The translations under genes and the position numbers were made by a program. The notes under the pieces are model-generated. The model saw only the letters and a list, made by a program, of their open reading frames with translations. It ran no database searches and was not told the DNA's origin. Source: Spirosoma fluviale (GTDB lineage Bacteria; Bacteroidota; Bacteroidia; Cytophagales; Spirosomataceae). Taken from it: a stretch of 42,954 nt of DNA. The DNA is taken from NCBI GenBank assembly GCA_945906915.1, contig CAMDSI010000002.1:1-42954 (forward strand), read 5' to 3'. Positions 32,380-40,458 of this stretch are shown piece after piece; position 1 is the stretch's first letter; each line of letters starts with the position of its first letter.

Positions 32380-34170
32380 TTAAAATAGGGATGGATCAGG
32401 TCTATTTACATCGATGGACCAATTAGATTCATCCAATAGTTGATTCGCATTTTCAAAGGATTTAAAACCTTCGCCTCCTGTTCCCTCTTTCCAAACAGAT
32501 TCACCTTTACTAGCATCAATGGTGTCTTTTCTGACCTCATAAATGGACTCAACAATCGATAAGTAAGATCCATTACCTTTTGAAACAAATTCATCAAAAC
32601 TTAAAAATCCACCATTATCTATGTGCAAATTCATTCTTTCAACAATTACTGCACCGTCTTCTATTGTTTCAAATGAAATTTCAGAAAGACTATCCCACGA
32701 GAACAACATACTCACATTATCGTCTCCTTCATGTGCTCCATAAAAACCATTTTTATTTATAGCTATCCATGAGACAACGTCTTCTTTCCAAATTACAAAA
32801 GGAATTACCCACCAGGCATGCTTTAGTTCTTCTTGAAGTTCTAAGGGCGCATAGGAAAGGATCGGAATTACTTTCTCTGAAACAATTGATTTTTTTATAT
32901 TTGAGATTTCTTTTTCTTTGAATTTAGGGAAATTAGTCTCGTCATTGAGATAAATCACCCAAGAGGGTATATTAGCAGTTATACCTAAAGCAAAAGCATA
33001 CTGGATTGATTTTTCTTGCCATTTTCTTAAGTATTCTTTAGCCTCTGTACTACTATTTGTATGATTGATTACTGGAAAATCTGCTTCATCATCTTCAGTT
33101 GTTATTTCGACTTCTTGATTCTCAACCTCCTCTTCAACCAGTTGTTCTTCTGTTTCCTCATTCGAAGAATCTCCATATAAAGCATTTTCAATAACGTTTA
33201 GTTTATTTTCATCATAACCACTCAGTTTGCCCTCTTCAGCTAAAGTTCTTATCGCATCAAAGAAATAGTTTCCATTTGCACACGGTTCCATCAAACAAGC
33301 TAAATCAGCATTATTTTCAATTAGTAATTCGACGACCGGCCAAACTTGATTTAATATAGCTTCTCTTAAAGGAGTACCGCCTGCTTCTGAGTGGTATTCG
33401 TTATATTGAAGTACGCGTCTATTGATATCAACACCAGCATCAATTAAAATTTTAACAGCCTCTATTCTTCCATTTGCAGCTGCTAAATGGATAGGAGTTC
33501 TGGAATCGGCACCCAATATGTCTGGATTTGCACCTGCTTTAATTAAGACTTTCAAAACTTCATTTTGTGCATCCCATGCGGCAAAGTGCACTGCAGTATA
33601 CTTATCTTGTCCGGTATCTAATATATCTAGATCTCCTCCTTCTTGAATGATTCGATTTATGGTATCGATGTCTCCTTGTTCAGTAGCAGAAATGAGTTCT
33701 GGGCGATCAAAAATCATTTCAACGTTTTCTGTATTACCTTCTTCTAACGCTGCTAATAAACTCTCAAGTAAGGCATCATCGATTGGTTCATTTTCATCTG
33801 TTGCGCTTTCATCCTGAATTGGGCTAGATTGTACTGTTTCAGTTGAGAATGCATTAATCAAAATGGTAGCACCAGCCAAAGCATCCTCTACCGTTTCGAA
33901 TGAAGTGTTTCCTGCTAAACGAATACCTTGGGAGTATGCCTCTAAAGCAGAATTGGAAGCTAAGATAGGGGCCAAAAACTCTTCATCTCTACAGTAAAAC
34001 CCTACTTTGATCGTATTTTTTGACGTATTAAAAAACACATGCGTTCCTTTAGCCGGATTTAATGCGGGTATATGTATATCCAGGTAATTATCTTTGTTTA
34101 CCTTCTTTACGACAGCATCAGGATGCATAGACCCGATACCATTTGCTAATTGATCTTGAATAGTACTCAT
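32380..34170 (-). CDS. Ankyrin-repeat protein with flanking unknown N- and C-terminal domains
   Basis: 596 residues, no signal peptide. Residues 1-110 form an unknown domain (HVFFNTSKNTIKVGFYCRDEEF). After an acidic linker come about four ankyrin repeats (residues 165-300): DIDTINRIIQEGGDLDILD, KYTAVHFAAWDAQNEVLKVLIKAGANPD, RTPIHLAAANGRIEAVKILIDAGVD, TPLREAILNQVWPVVELLIENNADL. A second Glu-rich linker (EEQLVEEEVENQEVEI) leads to a C-terminal domain (about 390-590) whose WIAINKNGFYGAHEGDDNVSMLFSWDSL looks like a bacterial PH-like sheet. Third gene of the operon with a FISUMP protein and a 4-helix protein, 4 bases after the former. Probably an interaction hub; function unknown. Confidence 0.82.
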   Translation of the reverse strand: MSTIQDQLANGIGSMHPDAVVKKVNKDNYLDIHIPALNPAKGTHVFFNTSKNTIKVGFYCRDEEFLAPILASNSALEAYSQGIRLAGNTSFETVEDALAGATILINAFSTETVQSSPIQDESATDENEPIDDALLESLLAALEEGNTENVEMIFDRPELISATEQGDIDTINRIIQEGGDLDILDTGQDKYTAVHFAAWDAQNEVLKVLIKAGANPDILGADSRTPIHLAAANGRIEAVKILIDAGVDINRRVLQYNEYHSEAGGTPLREAILNQVWPVVELLIENNADLACLMEPCANGNYFFDAIRTLAEEGKLSGYDENKLNVIENALYGDSSNEETEEQLVEEEVENQEVEITTEDDEADFPVINHTNSSTEAKEYLRKWQEKSIQYAFALGITANIPSWVIYLNDETNFPKFKEKEISNIKKSIVSEKVIPILSYAPLELQEELKHAWWVIPFVIWKEDVVSWIAINKNGFYGAHEGDDNVSMLFSWDSLSEISFETIEDGAVIVERMNLHIDNGGFLSFDEFVSKGNGSYLSIVESIYEVRKDTIDASKGESVWKEGTGGEGFKSFENANQLLDESNWSIDVNRPDPSLF

Positions 34171-34174
34171 TAAA

Positions 34175-35026
34175 TTATTTTTTTATAACTCTTAAATAAT
34201 AGCCATTTTCGAGGTTTGATTTTGTTAATAAGGCTCCATCGTGTGTTCTAAAAACTGGAATATCATCACCTAACCATAAAGCAGTTTGATTTTTGCCCCA
34301 AAAACCCGTTACAAAATTTTTATATTGAGATTTTACACTTTTAGTTAAGATTTTATATTCTAAAATCCCTCCTGGAATCACATTTAGTCCGCTTTCATTA
34401 CTTCCTTTATCTGTGCCAAATTGTCCATCAATAAAACCATATAAATGATAGTCGCCCCAGCCATAATCTCTACTTTGCAAAGCTTCTGCATTATATTCAC
34501 CATTAATATCTGATAAATCCGCGAAACCAGTATGATCAATTTCTAAGGTTATATTCAAACTTTTAAATAAATTATACCAATCATTTCTAGATGGAATTTC
34601 AAATCCCGCAGGCGCTATATTTTTAGAATTGTTTACTGCGTAGTAGTTGTAGATTTTCCCATACTCTTTCCCCAACTCATTATCATAATTATAGTTTGCC
34701 CAAGCAGGTGTTTTATCTTTAATAAATTTCATCCATTCTTCATTAGTATTAGCTTGAAGAATAGGAGTTCCATCCTGAAATTTAGAGACAGTAAGATTTG
34801 AGGTTGTCCATTCTCTTGATCCGACTCTGACAACTTTATAATAATTTTTTTCTGCATCAAAAATTTCAGGATTTTTAGTATAAAGTTCGCTGTAGCTAGA
34901 AGCATTACTTACAAGATTAAAAGGGATTCCTATTAAACCTAGGCATATATCTACTATAAGTCCTATGATTAAAAAGGCTAAGGTTTTTAAAATAAAACCT
35001 GTAATATATTCTGCAATTGTTTTCAT
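34175..35026 (-). CDS. Membrane-anchored FISUMP-domain protein
   Basis: 283 residues. An N-terminal hydrophobic helix (ILKTLAFLIIGLIVDICLGLI) precedes a FISUMP domain: GSREWTTSNLTVSKFQDG, YGKIYNYYAVNNSKNIAPAGFEIPSRNDWYNLF, and FRTHDGALLTKSNLENGYYLRVIKK. ATG overlaps the upstream stop by 4 bases (ATGA); the ankyrin gene follows after 4. Its outward-facing lectin-like module and a cytosolic ankyrin partner could make a signalling pair (inference). Confidence 0.85.
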   Translation of the reverse strand: MKTIAEYITGFILKTLAFLIIGLIVDICLGLIGIPFNLVSNASSYSELYTKNPEIFDAEKNYYKVVRVGSREWTTSNLTVSKFQDGTPILQANTNEEWMKFIKDKTPAWANYNYDNELGKEYGKIYNYYAVNNSKNIAPAGFEIPSRNDWYNLFKSLNITLEIDHTGFADLSDINGEYNAEALQSRDYGWGDYHLYGFIDGQFGTDKGSNESGLNVIPGGILEYKILTKSVKSQYKNFVTGFWGKNQTALWLGDDIPVFRTHDGALLTKSNLENGYYLRVIKK

Positions 35027-35649
35027 TTTAGATTATTAGATTCTTTGATTTTTTGTATGACTAATAAAATATCCTGTTTTGTGAAATTCATTCGATAGGT
35101 AGGAATTTCAACTTTAGAATGGTCCCTCATAAGAAGTTCTATGGAATATAATTGGAATATATAGATAAAGCTGTCACGGACGAGAGTCGCATCCACTAAA
35201 TCCTCAAGCTTTCTACTATTAACCTCCTTGTTGTCTTTCCAACTTATTTCGGTCTTATTAATAGAAATTGAATCATTTTTATTGATTACTAATGAAATAA
35301 ATAGAATGATGCCTGGAATTCCAGAAATTAACCCTATAAATATAAAAGGCCACAGGTGGGATTCTGCGTGATTTGTATTTTGATAAACAGAATGAAAAAG
35401 TAAAAATCCTACTAATTGAATAATAAAAACGGCGACATATTTTGGAAACTCTGATGGATTGAACTCGATGATATCGAGTTTTACAGAAGGTTTTGATTTT
35501 AGGTTTTCAATAAACTGAATGGCTCCTAAACACATTAGAATACCAACCAGTGGTTTCATCAAACCTAGTTCAGCGAATGAAAAGTAGACACTCATAAAAA
35601 TACTTAGGCTATAAATAACCAGAAAAATTAAAGGGAATGTTTTTTTCAT
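35023..35649 (-). CDS. Four-helix membrane protein, first gene of the ankyrin operon
   Basis: 208 residues. Four hydrophobic segments (PLIFLVIYSLSIFMSVYFSF; LMKPLVGILMCLGAIQFI; YVAVFIIQLVGFLLFHSVY; HLWPFIFIGLISGIPGIILFISLVI) are followed by a soluble C-terminal domain, SISINKTEISWKDNKEVNSRKLEDLVDATLVRDSF, reading like a PH-like small beta domain. No family recognised. Overlaps the FISUMP gene start (ATGA). Confidence 0.68.
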   Translation of the reverse strand: MKKTFPLIFLVIYSLSIFMSVYFSFAELGLMKPLVGILMCLGAIQFIENLKSKPSVKLDIIEFNPSEFPKYVAVFIIQLVGFLLFHSVYQNTNHAESHLWPFIFIGLISGIPGIILFISLVINKNDSISINKTEISWKDNKEVNSRKLEDLVDATLVRDSFIYIFQLYSIELLMRDHSKVEIPTYRMNFTKQDILLVIQKIKESNNLK

Positions 35650-35827
35650 ATTTTTTCATTTGAAAACTAAATTATAAAAAAACACAAATACATATTTAAT
35701 TATTTATTTAACGGTATGCTGAGAGACCAAACTATACTTTTCGATTAAATTGCCTTTTTTATGGATATCATGTTATGATTGTGGCTGCTTTAGGGAAGAG
35801 TAGAATAGGAAAGAATTGTTTCACAGT

Positions 35828-36334
35828 TTATTCCTGGATTTTTTTGTGTTTTACAACAATAGAAAAGGAGGAGTTATTCTTGTAATAACTCATTTTGATA
35901 ACTTTTTCTCCAATAATTATTTCTTCAAATTTACTTTCTTCTGAGATTAGCGTATTTAAACTTTCGTTCGCCCAGTTAAAACTTTCATCCCATTCTGGAG
36001 CTGCATTTTTTAAAAATCGAATTAATAGTGCTGAGTTTTGTAGGGTTGACTTTTGATCTTTCGGATTAATGAAAATTATTAAAGTCGTTGAAGTTAGATT
36101 GTTTTTATTTCCAATCATTTCAAAAAGAGAATATTTAGTGGTTCCCATATATCTATTTACGTTATCAATTTTCGACAACTTCATTACGTAAAAATTCTTT
36201 AAATATTTCATCATATCATTATATGAAACATTTATAGGCAGGTCAATTTTATTTTTATGTGGGAAAGTAGCTCCTATGATGGATTGGCAGAAAAGTGATA
36301 AACAAATCAGAATACTACAAATGAGTTTTTTCAT
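35828..36334 (-). CDS. Secreted hypothetical protein
   Basis: 168 residues with a strong signal peptide (MKKLICSILICLSLFCQSIIG). The mature part has a mixed alpha/beta look, with INVSYNDMMKYLKNFYVMKLSKI and TTLIIFINPKDQKSTLQNSALLIRF. It ends SFSIVVKHKKIQE. No known family recognised. It lies alone: 178 bases before the start of the ankyrin operon and 152 bases after the next small gene. Confidence 0.62.
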   Translation of the reverse strand: MKKLICSILICLSLFCQSIIGATFPHKNKIDLPINVSYNDMMKYLKNFYVMKLSKIDNVNRYMGTTKYSLFEMIGNKNNLTSTTLIIFINPKDQKSTLQNSALLIRFLKNAAPEWDESFNWANESLNTLISEESKFEEIIIGEKVIKMSYYKNNSSFSIVVKHKKIQE

Positions 36335-36486
36335 GAGATTGATTGACTTTAAATTTTTAAAAGTTAAATATCTTAGATAGATAATTTCATTTTTATTAAA
36401 GTTAAAAGGTATACCCCCAAATGAGAATATACCTTTTAGTAAGTATTAGGTCATAAAAATAAATTTTTTTTGGTCAAATTCTAATT

Positions 36487-36807
36487 CTAATCTACACTTA
36501 TTTGGTTGTCACAATTTGATTTAATTGTTAGAATTCTAGTTCTTCCAATCCAGGGTTGATAGTATTTTATTTTTCTCCCACTAATATATGACCAATTTCC
36601 TGTTCTGGAAACTTGAGAATCATAGAAAGTGCCATCTTTATAAAATGTAGGTGATTCGACCAATAAGCCAGAATAATAAAGGTAAAACTCTCGATTAATG
36701 ATACATCTAATAACAGATTGCTTTTGACTTTTTTGTGAATACAAATTTGTGCTAACTGCAAGAAGAGCAAAAATAGTTAAAAGATTAATTGTTGATTTCA
36801 TTTTCAT
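36487..36807 (-). CDS. Small secreted protein, tandem paralogue B
   Basis: 106 residues from ATG 36807 (or 36801); the tracked TTG adds 13 residues ahead of the signal MKMKSTINLLTIFALLAVSTNLYSQ. The mature sequence KSQKQSVIRCIINREFYLYYSG, FYKDGTFYDSQVSRTGNWSYISGRKIKYY, ILTIKSNCDNQISVD matches the layout of the next gene: same signal (TNLYSQK), same first Cys, same W-x-Y-I-x-G strand. Likely tandem duplicates of a small beta-rich secreted protein. Function unknown. Confidence 0.62.
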   Translation of the reverse strand: MKMKSTINLLTIFALLAVSTNLYSQKSQKQSVIRCIINREFYLYYSGLLVESPTFYKDGTFYDSQVSRTGNWSYISGRKIKYYQPWIGRTRILTIKSNCDNQISVD

Positions 36808-36884
36808 AATATATTGATTTAAGTTATTAATAATCAAATTGTACAAATATTCTACTAATTTTTACAAACTAGGTCGGCGGGTAT

Positions 36885-37226
36885 TTAATAAGGAAAATAG
36901 ACCTTACAACCACCATTTGTTTTAACAGTAACATTCATGCCATTTTCTGCTATGTAAGGGATATAAACCTTTACGCTGTTACCTCCAATATATTTCCAAG
37001 TTACTCCGTTATCTGGCTCCAATACACCTACTTTGTAATACCCGCTACCATCTGTATTAAATCCAAATGTAGCTTCGCTGTAATTCCAATCTCTACTTGT
37101 TAAGCACTTGGTTACTTTTTGTTTTTGACTAGAGCCTTTTTTTTGATTTTTTTGCGAATATAAATTTGTACTAATGACAAGTAAAGTGAAAATTGCCGCA
37201 AGGTTAATTATGGTCTTAAATTGCAT
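36885..37226 (-). CDS. Small secreted protein, tandem paralogue A
   Basis: 113 residues, signal MQFKTIINLAAIFTLLVISTNLYSQ. The mature part KVTKCLTSRDWNYSEATFGF, GSGYYKVGVLEPDNGVTWKYIGGNSVKVYIPY, VTVKTNGGCKVYFPY parallels the downstream gene, with two spaced Cys that could form a disulfide. Low identity but the same order of features; the two are 77 bases apart on the same strand. Confidence 0.65.
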   Translation of the reverse strand: MQFKTIINLAAIFTLLVISTNLYSQKNQKKGSSQKQKVTKCLTSRDWNYSEATFGFNTDGSGYYKVGVLEPDNGVTWKYIGGNSVKVYIPYIAENGMNVTVKTNGGCKVYFPY

Positions 37227-37495
37227 AATAATAGTTGTTTAAGTTAAGAACTCTCAATACTATTATTATTTAAAGATATTTTAAAATTATATTTATTTAA
37301 CGGTTATATAAATTGAAAATACGTAACTATATAACCAGGGCTAATCTATAAATTTTATTTTTTCTGGGCTAAATAGAAGTAGGTAATTACTGATTCATCT
37401 TCTCAAGAGAACAAATGTATTTTTAAAGTGTCTATGGTAGTCAAATCTAAATCTAAATTCCCCTCCGTGTTATCAAGATTGGAACCCACTAAAGT

Positions 37496-37524
37496 AAAAA
37501 AAACCACCTCGTTTGAGGTGGTTT
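37496..37524 (-). terminator. Orphan terminator hairpin, copy of the tRNA-Val terminator
   Basis: Arms CCACCTC/GAGGTGG extended by A8 and TTT give, on the minus strand, a stem with a T8 tail. All 29 bases are identical to 39364-39392, just downstream of tRNA-Val. No minus-strand gene to be terminated is visible here. Confidence 0.6.
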
Positions 37525-37658
37525 CTGTAGTTCCAAATGCCGACTCTTTCAATTCACTATTGAATCTGAATGAGATAAGGACGAATCCATTTAAAATACG
37601 GAGAATAGAAAAGTTTAATTAGTTTGACGATTTGCAAAAATTAGTGAACTTTTTGAGC

Positions 37659-37685
37659 TTGTTCCTTTTTTGATAAAAGGAACAA
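37659..37685. other. Strong orphan hairpin upstream of the esterase gene
   Basis: TTGTTCCTTTT pairs perfectly with AAAAGGAACAA around a 5-base loop, followed by ACTTTTATTTT. It is 81 bases upstream of the esterase start. It may be a terminator or a leader RNA structure; no upstream gene on the + strand requires it. Confidence 0.5.
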
Positions 37686-37766
37686 ACTTTTATTTTGTGT
37701 TAATAAAACAATTTCGAAATAAATCTTTCTTTGGTTTAACATTCTAATCCTAAACCAAAAAGGCAC

Positions 37767-38642
37767 TTGAAAAAATTAATCTTAGTCAGTCTATTATTGT
37801 TTTCTACAAGCATTCAGCTCAATGCACAGGATACAAAACCTTATTCTATTCCAGGTTCAGAAACCTATGTAATTCATTCGAAAATTAACCAACGGGAGTA
37901 TAATCTCGCTGTATCTGTTCCGAACAATTACGATAAGTCGAAGAAATATCCGGTCTACTATCTCTTAGATGGATATTATGCATTCCCACTTATTGCTTTG
38001 TCAAATAAGTTATTAGGTCCCTGGAGAGTCGGGAACAAAATTGAAGAGGTGATAGTCGTGTCTATTACAGGAAAAGAAAAATCATTTAATGAATGGTTGT
38101 GGGAGCGGTGGCCTGATTATACATTTAATCCATCTATTAAATTTGACACTACATTTGCTAAATCCTGGGAATCTCCAGAACCCTTAGTTTCGGGGAAAGG
38201 CGATGCTTTTCTACAAGTCATTCGGAAAGAAATCATTCCTTTGGTAGAAAAAAAATACAGTACTAATCAAGAAAGAGGAATTTCGGGTCATTCGTTAAGT
38301 GGTCAATTTGTGGCTAATTTATTATTTAAGGCGAATGATATTTTTTCAAAGTTTGGTATAAATAGTCCCTTTCTGCTCCTATATAATGACAATGAAATTA
38401 GGAAAACGGAACTCGCTTATTCAAACACACATGCTTCTCTAAAGGCTAAGATATTTTTATCCTATGGAGGGCTGGAAAAGCCTGAAGAAATAAAAGATCT
38501 ATATGAATTTGAGGCTCTTTTGAAAAAGTACCAAGGTGTAGAAACGAAATTGGTCATCTTTGAAGATGAAACACATACCTCAGTTATCCCATCTATGATT
38601 ATGAGAAGTTTAAATTATTTATACAAACGCGAAAAGAACTAA
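37767..38642 (+). CDS. Secreted alpha/beta hydrolase (esterase D/IroE-like)
   Basis: 291 residues. The start is TTG at 37767, supported by the signal peptide that begins there (MKKLILVSLLLFSTSIQLNAQ, Met by start-codon rule). The fold is esterase D-like: YNLAVSVPNNYDKSKKYPVYYLLDG, GHSLSGQF with nucleophile Ser176, and FEDETHTSVIPSM with the candidate His. Members include siderophore esterases (IroE) and other serine hydrolases, but the substrate here is not indicated. A hairpin follows the stop. Confidence 0.88.
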   Translation: MKKLILVSLLLFSTSIQLNAQDTKPYSIPGSETYVIHSKINQREYNLAVSVPNNYDKSKKYPVYYLLDGYYAFPLIALSNKLLGPWRVGNKIEEVIVVSITGKEKSFNEWLWERWPDYTFNPSIKFDTTFAKSWESPEPLVSGKGDAFLQVIRKEIIPLVEKKYSTNQERGISGHSLSGQFVANLLFKANDIFSKFGINSPFLLLYNDNEIRKTELAYSNTHASLKAKIFLSYGGLEKPEEIKDLYEFEALLKKYQGVETKLVIFEDETHTSVIPSMIMRSLNYLYKREKN

Positions 38643-38652
38643 TTCTAAAAAT

Positions 38653-38680
38653 CGTTTACTCCCACTTTGGGAATTAAACG
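38653..38680. terminator. Hairpin after the esterase gene, weak U-tract
   Basis: CGTTTA...TCCCA pairs with TGGGA...TAAACG with small bulges. It is 10 bases after the stop, but followed by TCTTCAAAATTTT rather than a clean T run. Could be a terminator or a processed RNA end. Confidence 0.4.
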
Positions 38681-38755
38681 TCTTCAAAATTTTACCAAAA
38701 TAAATTGTACCATTCACCGAAATAGACTTTGTTCTATTTCTTAACCAAAAAAATT

Positions 38756-39271
38756 ATGAAAAAATTACTGTTAAGTATTCTTGTATTAGCAACAATGATT
38801 GCCTGTACATCTAAAGAAACAACAACTGAAGGAGAAGATCCTAATATGGTTTTGTTTAGAGAAAATGCGAAGGTTGTAGATGCTACCTTTAAAGCATACT
38901 GTAAGAAAGACATAAATGCATTTGCGTCTGCTTACTCTGATACAGTAAAATGCCATTCTGCGGTGTATGGTGAAAGCGATATTTCCAAAGCAGAAATCAT
39001 AAAAAGATCATTAGGCTTCTTCAAATTAGTCAATAATCTAACAGCAAAAGTCATTCTTTTACCTGGAGTAGATGAAACTACTTTAAAGCCAGATGGCTCC
39101 GTGAGAGCCTATATACTTTGGTCTGGAGATGCTGTAAACAAAGCTCCTAAAAGAGATTTGAAAGTCTATGCTAGTTACAAACTAGATAAAGATCACAAAA
39201 TCTATGACGCGGATGAATATTTTGACGTAACCGGCTTCGTTAATTACGCAACAGCAGCACCTGCTAAATAA
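38756..39271 (+). CDS. NTF2-like lipoprotein (third complete family member)
   Basis: 171 residues from ATG 38756; the tracked TTG start lies upstream of the signal MKKLLLSILVLATMIAC. Lipobox MIAC. The domain has VDATFKAYCKKDINAFASAYSDTVKCHSAVYG, RSLGFFKLVNNLTAKVILLPGVDE and VRAYILWSGDA ... VYASYKLDKDHKIYDADEYFD, a typical NTF2-like pattern. The signal resembles that of the lipoprotein at 6849. It ends with a strong terminator before tRNA-Val. Confidence 0.75.
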   Translation: MKKLLLSILVLATMIACTSKETTTEGEDPNMVLFRENAKVVDATFKAYCKKDINAFASAYSDTVKCHSAVYGESDISKAEIIKRSLGFFKLVNNLTAKVILLPGVDETTLKPDGSVRAYILWSGDAVNKAPKRDLKVYASYKLDKDHKIYDADEYFDVTGFVNYATAAPAK

Positions 39272-39295
39272 GTTTAAAGTTTTAAAAATTTGTGA

Positions 39296-39327
39296 AGAGA
39301 CCTCTGGAAATGGGGTCTCTTTTTTTG
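39296..39327 (+). terminator. Intrinsic terminator
   Basis: AAGAGACCTC pairs with GGGGTCTCTT (one G-T wobble) around a 7-base loop, followed by a T run. It ends the NTF2-like lipoprotein transcript. Confidence 0.85.
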
Positions 39328-39363
39328 TTATGATGTTTAGATTTTTAGGACTTTGTTTAAAAC

Positions 39364-39392
39364 AAAAAAAACCACCTCGTTTGAGGTGGTTT
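39364..39392 (-). terminator. Terminator of tRNA-Val
   Basis: Hairpin with arms CCACCTC/GAGGTGG and A8/T tail; on the minus strand it lies 3 bases after the tRNA end and finishes in T8. The same 29 bases occur at 37496-37524. Confidence 0.85.
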
Positions 39393-39395
39393 TTG

Positions 39396-39470
39396 TGGTC
39401 CCACAAGGATTCGAACCTTGGACCCCCTGCTTGTAAGGCAGGTGCTCTGAACCAGCTGAGCTATAGGACC
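39396..39470 (-). tRNA. tRNA-Val (anticodon TAC)
   Basis: Reading the minus strand, GGTCCTA pairs with TGGGACC in the acceptor stem, the D stem is GCTC/GAGC, the anticodon stem CCTGC/GCAGG closes the loop CTTACAA (anticodon TAC), and the T arm is CAAGG/CCTTG around TTCGAAT. The length is 75 bases to the discriminator A. CCA is not encoded (the sequence continues CA, then an A-rich run). Confidence 0.97.
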
Positions 39471-39618
39471 ATTTTCTTGAATTGGTTTGCAAATATCTTA
39501 TTTTAATTTAAAATATGCAAATCGGTCTTTGAAAAAAGGTGATTTTTTTTGATTCAGAGGCCTTTTTCGTTGATTATCTGCTTGAAACACACCATCTTTG
39601 CAGTGGAAAAATAATTTT

Positions 39619-40431
39619 ATGGAAACATTACTTTCAGTAGATGGAGTTGTCAGTTTATTGACATTAACCTTTTTGGAAATCGTTTTAGGAATTGATAATA
39701 TCATTTTCATTTCTATAGTGGCGTCAAGATTACCTAAAGAGGAGCAAAGTAAGGCACGAAATATTGGATTATTTTTAGCGATGGTGTTTCGAGTGGTTCT
39801 TTTGTTTGGAATTTCGATATTGATTTCCCTGCAGCAGCCTTTTTTTCATTTTGATACCTTTTTGCTTAAAGTCTCACCATCTGGTCAGGCGATCATTCTA
39901 TTTGTGGGTGGTTTGTTTTTAATTTATAAAGCGACGAATGAAATCTTCCAAAAATTAGAAGGGGAGGAGCAGGAAATTTCTAAAAGGGGTAAGGCCGTAA
40001 GTTCGGTTGCTCAAGTAGTAACTCAGATTGCCCTCATTAACTTAGTATTCTCAGTAGACTCTATTTTGACGGCTATTGGATTAAGTAACGATATGGGAGT
40101 GATGGTTATCGCGGTAGTTGTATCTGCGCTTATCATGATGGGTTTCTCTGGGCCTGTTGGTCGTTTTATTAACAATCACCCTTCATTACAGGTTTTAGGA
40201 TTATCCTTCTTAATCATGATCGGTTTCATGCTCATCGCAGAAGCGAGCCACGACTCCGAACTAACCATACTAGGCAATTCCATAGGTACAATCCCAAAAG
40301 GCTATTTATACTCTTCCATTGTTTTCTCTCTATTCGTGGAATTTGTGAATATTAAGATGCGCAAAAAATCAACGGATAAAGTAGAAATCCGAGATCTAAA
40401 GAACCAGGCGGAGCGCGAGGGTATCATATAA
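39619..40431 (+). CDS. TerC family integral membrane protein
   Basis: 270 residues from ATG 39619; the tracked TTG lies upstream. TerC signature LTLTFLEIVLGIDNIIFISIVASRLP near the start, plus IALINLVFSVDSILTAIGLSNDMGV with the acidic membrane residues typical of metal-ion-exporter-like TerC proteins (YkoY/YceF type, linked to Mn export in some bacteria). About seven helices. Stand-alone gene bounded by tRNA-Val and a terminator. Confidence 0.93.
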   Translation: METLLSVDGVVSLLTLTFLEIVLGIDNIIFISIVASRLPKEEQSKARNIGLFLAMVFRVVLLFGISILISLQQPFFHFDTFLLKVSPSGQAIILFVGGLFLIYKATNEIFQKLEGEEQEISKRGKAVSSVAQVVTQIALINLVFSVDSILTAIGLSNDMGVMVIAVVVSALIMMGFSGPVGRFINNHPSLQVLGLSFLIMIGFMLIAEASHDSELTILGNSIGTIPKGYLYSSIVFSLFVEFVNIKMRKKSTDKVEIRDLKNQAEREGII

Positions 40432-40432
40432 C

Positions 40433-40458
40433 AAAAAAGCCCCTAATCGGGGCTTTTT
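40433..40458. terminator. Bidirectional intrinsic terminator
   Basis: AAAAAGCCCC pairs with GGGGCTTTTT around a TAATC loop. It lies between the convergent TerC (+) and thioredoxin-like (-) genes. Confidence 0.9.

Larger units (their letters stand above)
37227..37766. other. Gene-free region with two hairpins
   Basis: Between the small secreted genes (-) and the esterase (+) there is no convincing gene. The 64-aa tracked ORF (37428-37622, GTG start) runs through a terminator-type hairpin and shows no domain. The region holds TATTTATTTAACGGT at 37290-37304 (also at 19525 and 35701), the hairpin at 37496-37524 that repeats the tRNA-Val terminator, and an 11-bp perfect hairpin at 37659-37685. 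Confidence 0.6.

Noticed and set aside
37428-37622. 64-aa ORF on + strand
   Set aside because: GTG start, runs through a terminator-type hairpin, and has no domain or homology cue; treated as chance.
39396-39470. tRNA-Val as an active integration (att) site
   Set aside because: A terminator copy lies 1.9 kb away, but there is no integrase and no clear direct repeat of the tRNA 3' end beyond about 11 degenerate bases.
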